Below are positions 7,901 to 10,075 of a DNA stretch of 10,075 nucleotides, piece after piece. The stretch spans positions 587,008 through 597,082 of the forward strand of contig FJOG01000001.1 of NCBI GenBank assembly GCA_900073065.1. Reading direction: 5' to 3'. Both the position numbers and the translations under genes were made by a program. The notes beneath the pieces are model-generated. The model searched no databases. It was not told the origin of the DNA and saw only the letters and a list, made by a program, of their open reading frames with translations. Within the stretch, counting starts at the first letter, position 1. Every line of letters begins with the position of its first letter. Source of the DNA: Phialocephala subalpina. Taxonomy: Eukaryota > Ascomycota > Leotiomycetes > Helotiales > Mollisiaceae.

Positions 7901-9296
7901 TCATTCCATATTGAAGTCAACAACTATGCGACTGCAAAGATGTCAGCACGAACGCCGGTAAGAAAATACGATTGTCTGAATGTACCCAGCAACTTCTCCT
8001 CTCTTCAACTTCTGCACCGACTCGTTGAACTTGGAAAGCCCCATGACCATAGGGGTGAGCCATAGCTTGCCTCTTCGAGCAAAGTCCAGGGTCTCGTCGA
8101 TCTCAGCCATACTGCCCACTAGAGTGCCCTTCACAGACTGACCCCTGAAAACCATATGTGTGGGATCGACGTCGATGTGGAATTTGCCAGCAGCCGGAAG
8201 ACCGATGCTAGATCACGATCAGTTTTCGATCTGAAGTTGTCACATCTCTGACAGATACGTATAACATGAGTTGACCACCAGCTCGGAGGCCGGGGTATTT
8301 CTGAGCGGTTGGGTAGGATGGTGCAGCTACCAAGTAATCAGCCACCTGGCGTGTCTGATCTTATCTCTTCTCTTACCAGTACAGAAGACGGCATGACCGC
8401 CACCCTCGGTTAGAGTTATCACTTCAGCAACAGGATCTTTACTTTCCTTGAAGCCAACGAAATGCTCGGCACCCATTTCCAGGGCAAGCTTCCGCTTTTC
8501 GTCTCCGGTGTCGACCACTACTGGTCGTAGCCCCATGGCAACGGCAAGCTGGACACCTTGGATGCCAAAACCTCCTCCACCACCGGGAAAGACAGCTCAC
8601 TGGCCCGATCTTAGATTCGCAGCTTTAATCGAAGCATATATCGTCGCAGCTGAGCACATGATGGGCCTGGCTACGTAGTCCGAGACACCATCGGGGATTC
8701 ATGTCGTGTATCTTTCTCGCCAAGTGACATACTGCTTATATGAGCCTGCAAGTGGTCATTGTTAACATACAATACCACATCTCTTCGAAGGGTATTTCTG
8801 TACCGTCACAGTGAAGTCCACTAAGCCTAGCCCCAAAGCAGTAAGTTTCTCTGCCTGAACGGCAGTGTTAACATGACCCACATGTATTTTCGATCGGCTT
8901 GAAGCCTGCTCGCTGGCCAATCTTAAGGTTCTTGACGTTCGAGCCGACCTTAACAATGATACCGGTGTCCTCATGACCAGCGCACTGAACACCCATCTCA
9001 GCCATCTTGGGGACATTCCAGTCATTGGACATGAAGTGAACGTCGCTGAGGCATAGGCCCGTCGCATTCAACTTGATGAAGCATTCATTCTGACCTATAA
9101 AGTAACGCAAGTTAGAAACCCGGCAAATGCGTGCTGCGGCCTTTAGGTATCGTCGGTCGGACTTACCAACCTCAGGTACGTCAACATCTCTAATTTCAAA
9201 GTGAAAGTCAGGGCCTTCATTGACCACGACGCCAGCCTCGCATTTCTTGGGGATGTCAAAGGAGGGGGTCGGGGCTTCTGTTTCCTTGCTCAACAT
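7901..9296 (-). pseudogene. Zinc-dependent alcohol dehydrogenase, three nonsense codons
   Basis: This is an MDR-family alcohol dehydrogenase (alcohol + NAD+ to aldehyde), cytosolic in its relatives. Exons 9296-9167, 9094-8804, 8745-8377, 8326-8266, 8207-7986 and 7931-7901 give 1104 nt, 367 residues plus stop. Introns are 72, 58, 50, 58 and 54 bp. The donor of intron 4 (GTTATA at 8265) is weak and uncertain; the rest are ordinary. Catalytic zinc ligands C58, H84 (with E85) and C171 remain, as do structural cysteines C115, C118, C121 and C129. The Rossmann loop is PGGGGGFG (194-201), with D219 in VVVDTG for NAD. The end, GEVAG joined to RIVVDFNME, is typical. The gene is broken by TAA at 8870-8868 (inside the structural-zinc lobe), TGA at 8701-8699 (where relatives have TTRIPDG) and TGA at 8599-8597 (relatives: GQWAVFPGG). 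The conserved GHEG reads GHED (GAC at 8969-8967). Arg-to-TGA, Trp-to-TGA and Gly-to-Asp are single C-to-T or G-to-A changes. The ATG lies in CACCATG. The 72-bp intron 1 is also open in frame. Confidence 0.92.
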
Positions 9297-9710
9297 GGTG
9301 ACAGCAGTAACACAATATAATAGAAGGATGATGAATATTCAGACGTGGGATTAGACAAGCACATATGAGACTTCACAAAGAATACTTACACTTCCTGTGG
9401 TTCCTCAGGTTTGGAAGCGTGGAACGCGGAGCGAGGATAGGGGGTTAATCGGTCCAGAAAGCTTCTACTATTGCCTTACCTTGCCGAACCGAACCGAACC
9501 GATTACCCTTGCCCTCGGGCGTGTCACCACCGCCAGTACATTTGTACTGTAGTCTCCGACGAAAGTTTTTGGTAGAACCCATGTGCAGATTCTGGGTGGA
9601 GCTGTGCCGAACATGGCGTAGGCGGCATGCTTCCGCCGAGGGGAAGGTTTCATCTCATTTTGCGGGGAAAGGCCAAGGCTTGCGAATAGATCTATTGGGT
9701 ATTTGAGTTA
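9297..9710 (-). promoter_or_regulatory. Upstream region of the dehydrogenase remnant
   Basis: This is the former promoter and leader of the dehydrogenase, read leftwards. The leader ends in CACC just before the ATG, a good start context. A TATTATA-like string lies about 20 bp before the ATG, too close to be a normal TATA box. A GTAAGTAT string near 9389 resembles a splice donor, but I find no matching acceptor before the start. The CCGAA repeat is listed separately. No gene is supported in the 65-codon frame on the + strand at 9509-9706. Beyond about 9710 composition turns AT-rich. Confidence 0.5.
9484..9502. repeat. CCGAA tandem repeat
   Basis: Three full CCGAA units and a partial fourth (CCGA) lie about 190 bp upstream of the dehydrogenase start. 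On the - strand this reads TTCGG and gives CGG triplets every five bases in one orientation. The spacing is the same as in the CGGTG repeat of the transporter promoter, so it could be a binding site of the same regulator; chance or slippage is equally possible. Confidence 0.45.
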
Positions 9711-10075
9711 GCCAAGAGTTAATCAAAGTATGATAATACATGTTACACGGCGTATATAGTCTTCAAGATACGCGTAATTATATTAATTGAAAATATATAT
9801 GTTAGTATTACCAGGGATACCTATTACATGTAATAGGCCAAAAGCACATAAGAGTCTTAGTCTTAATATGCTTGTAAATTCGTTTTATTGTAATAAAAGT
9901 AAAACGTAAAATTAGAGGGTTATATTCTCTAACTCTGGCTCGTCTCGCGCTAGTACTAATGCAGCCTAATATTACACGTGACTACTTTATTATACCCATA
10001 ATATATATAATTATTTATTTATTATAAGAATTAATATAAGGTTTAAAAAGGGAAAATTATATAAAAATTAAAAAT
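9711..10075. repeat. AT-rich block at the right end
   Basis: G+C drops from about 9711, and the last 75 bases are nearly pure A+T, like the left end. Some patches (about 9930-9975) keep more C and G, so decay is less complete than at 1-180. No open frame and no transposon motif are visible. Short self-complementary pieces occur, including TTTTATTGTAATAAAA near 9882-9897 and the palindrome at 9820-9837. Confidence 0.65.
9820..9837. repeat. Perfect 18-bp palindrome
   Basis: CCTATTACATGTAATAGG equals its reverse complement exactly. It lies in the right AT-rich block and contains no gene. Eighteen symmetrical bases are unlikely for any one site, less so in AT-rich DNA. It may belong to a decayed transposon end. 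Confidence 0.55.

Noticed and set aside
7901..9296. Rescue of the dehydrogenase stops by A-to-I RNA editing
   Set aside because: Known fungal stop editing in sexual tissue mainly turns UAG into UGG. The three stops here are TAA, TGA and TGA, which it would not restore to sense.
9509..9706. 65-codon + strand frame upstream of the dehydrogenase
   Set aside because: Short, basic, without motifs, and located in the promoter region of the opposite-strand gene.

Overview
This window looks like nuclear DNA of a filamentous ascomycete (Pezizomycotina). The evidence is a Zn2Cys6 regulator with a fungal-specific middle-homology domain, short 49-72 bp GT-AG introns with CTAAC/CTGAT-like branch sites, and sharp switches between ordinary-GC genic DNA and blocks of almost pure A+T. 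Such blocks are typical of genomes with repeat-induced point mutation (RIP) or a similar process. Repeated AGGTACCT/GGTAAGG motifs in one promoter are reminiscent of Sordariomycetes, but I cannot name a genus.

Layout. An AT-rich block (1 to about 290) abuts the C-terminal third of a cytochrome P450 on the + strand (440-976), which has lost its front part and its conserved PERF arginine. Next comes a Zn2Cys6 transcription factor on the - strand (4301 to 1504). I could splice it completely: six exons and five introns give an unbroken 838-residue protein. An 860-bp divergent promoter rich in CGG/CCG triplets and GGTAAGG repeats separates it from an MFS transporter gene on the + strand (5163-6857). 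That gene is broken: its middle (TM5-TM7 and the central loop) is missing and replaced by a block of about 565 bp of A+T, and its second half also has an in-frame stop and a frameshift. A gene-free convergent spacer (6858-7900) follows. Then a zinc-dependent alcohol dehydrogenase lies on the - strand (9296 to 7901). Its six-exon structure can be rebuilt almost perfectly, with one intron donor uncertain, but it has three nonsense codons and a glycine-to-aspartate change in the GHEG motif. After its promoter the window returns to an AT-rich block (about 9711-10075).

How the genes fit together. P450, Zn2Cys6 regulator, MFS transporter and MDR-type dehydrogenase is the usual make-up of a small fungal secondary-metabolite or catabolic cluster. 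The three structural genes are dead (truncated, gapped or carrying nonsense codons), and most of the visible lesions can be read as C-to-T or G-to-A transitions. The regulator between them is open from end to end. The main interest is therefore a decayed cluster with a surviving orphan regulator on an island inside AT-rich DNA. I saw no clearly new enzyme system.
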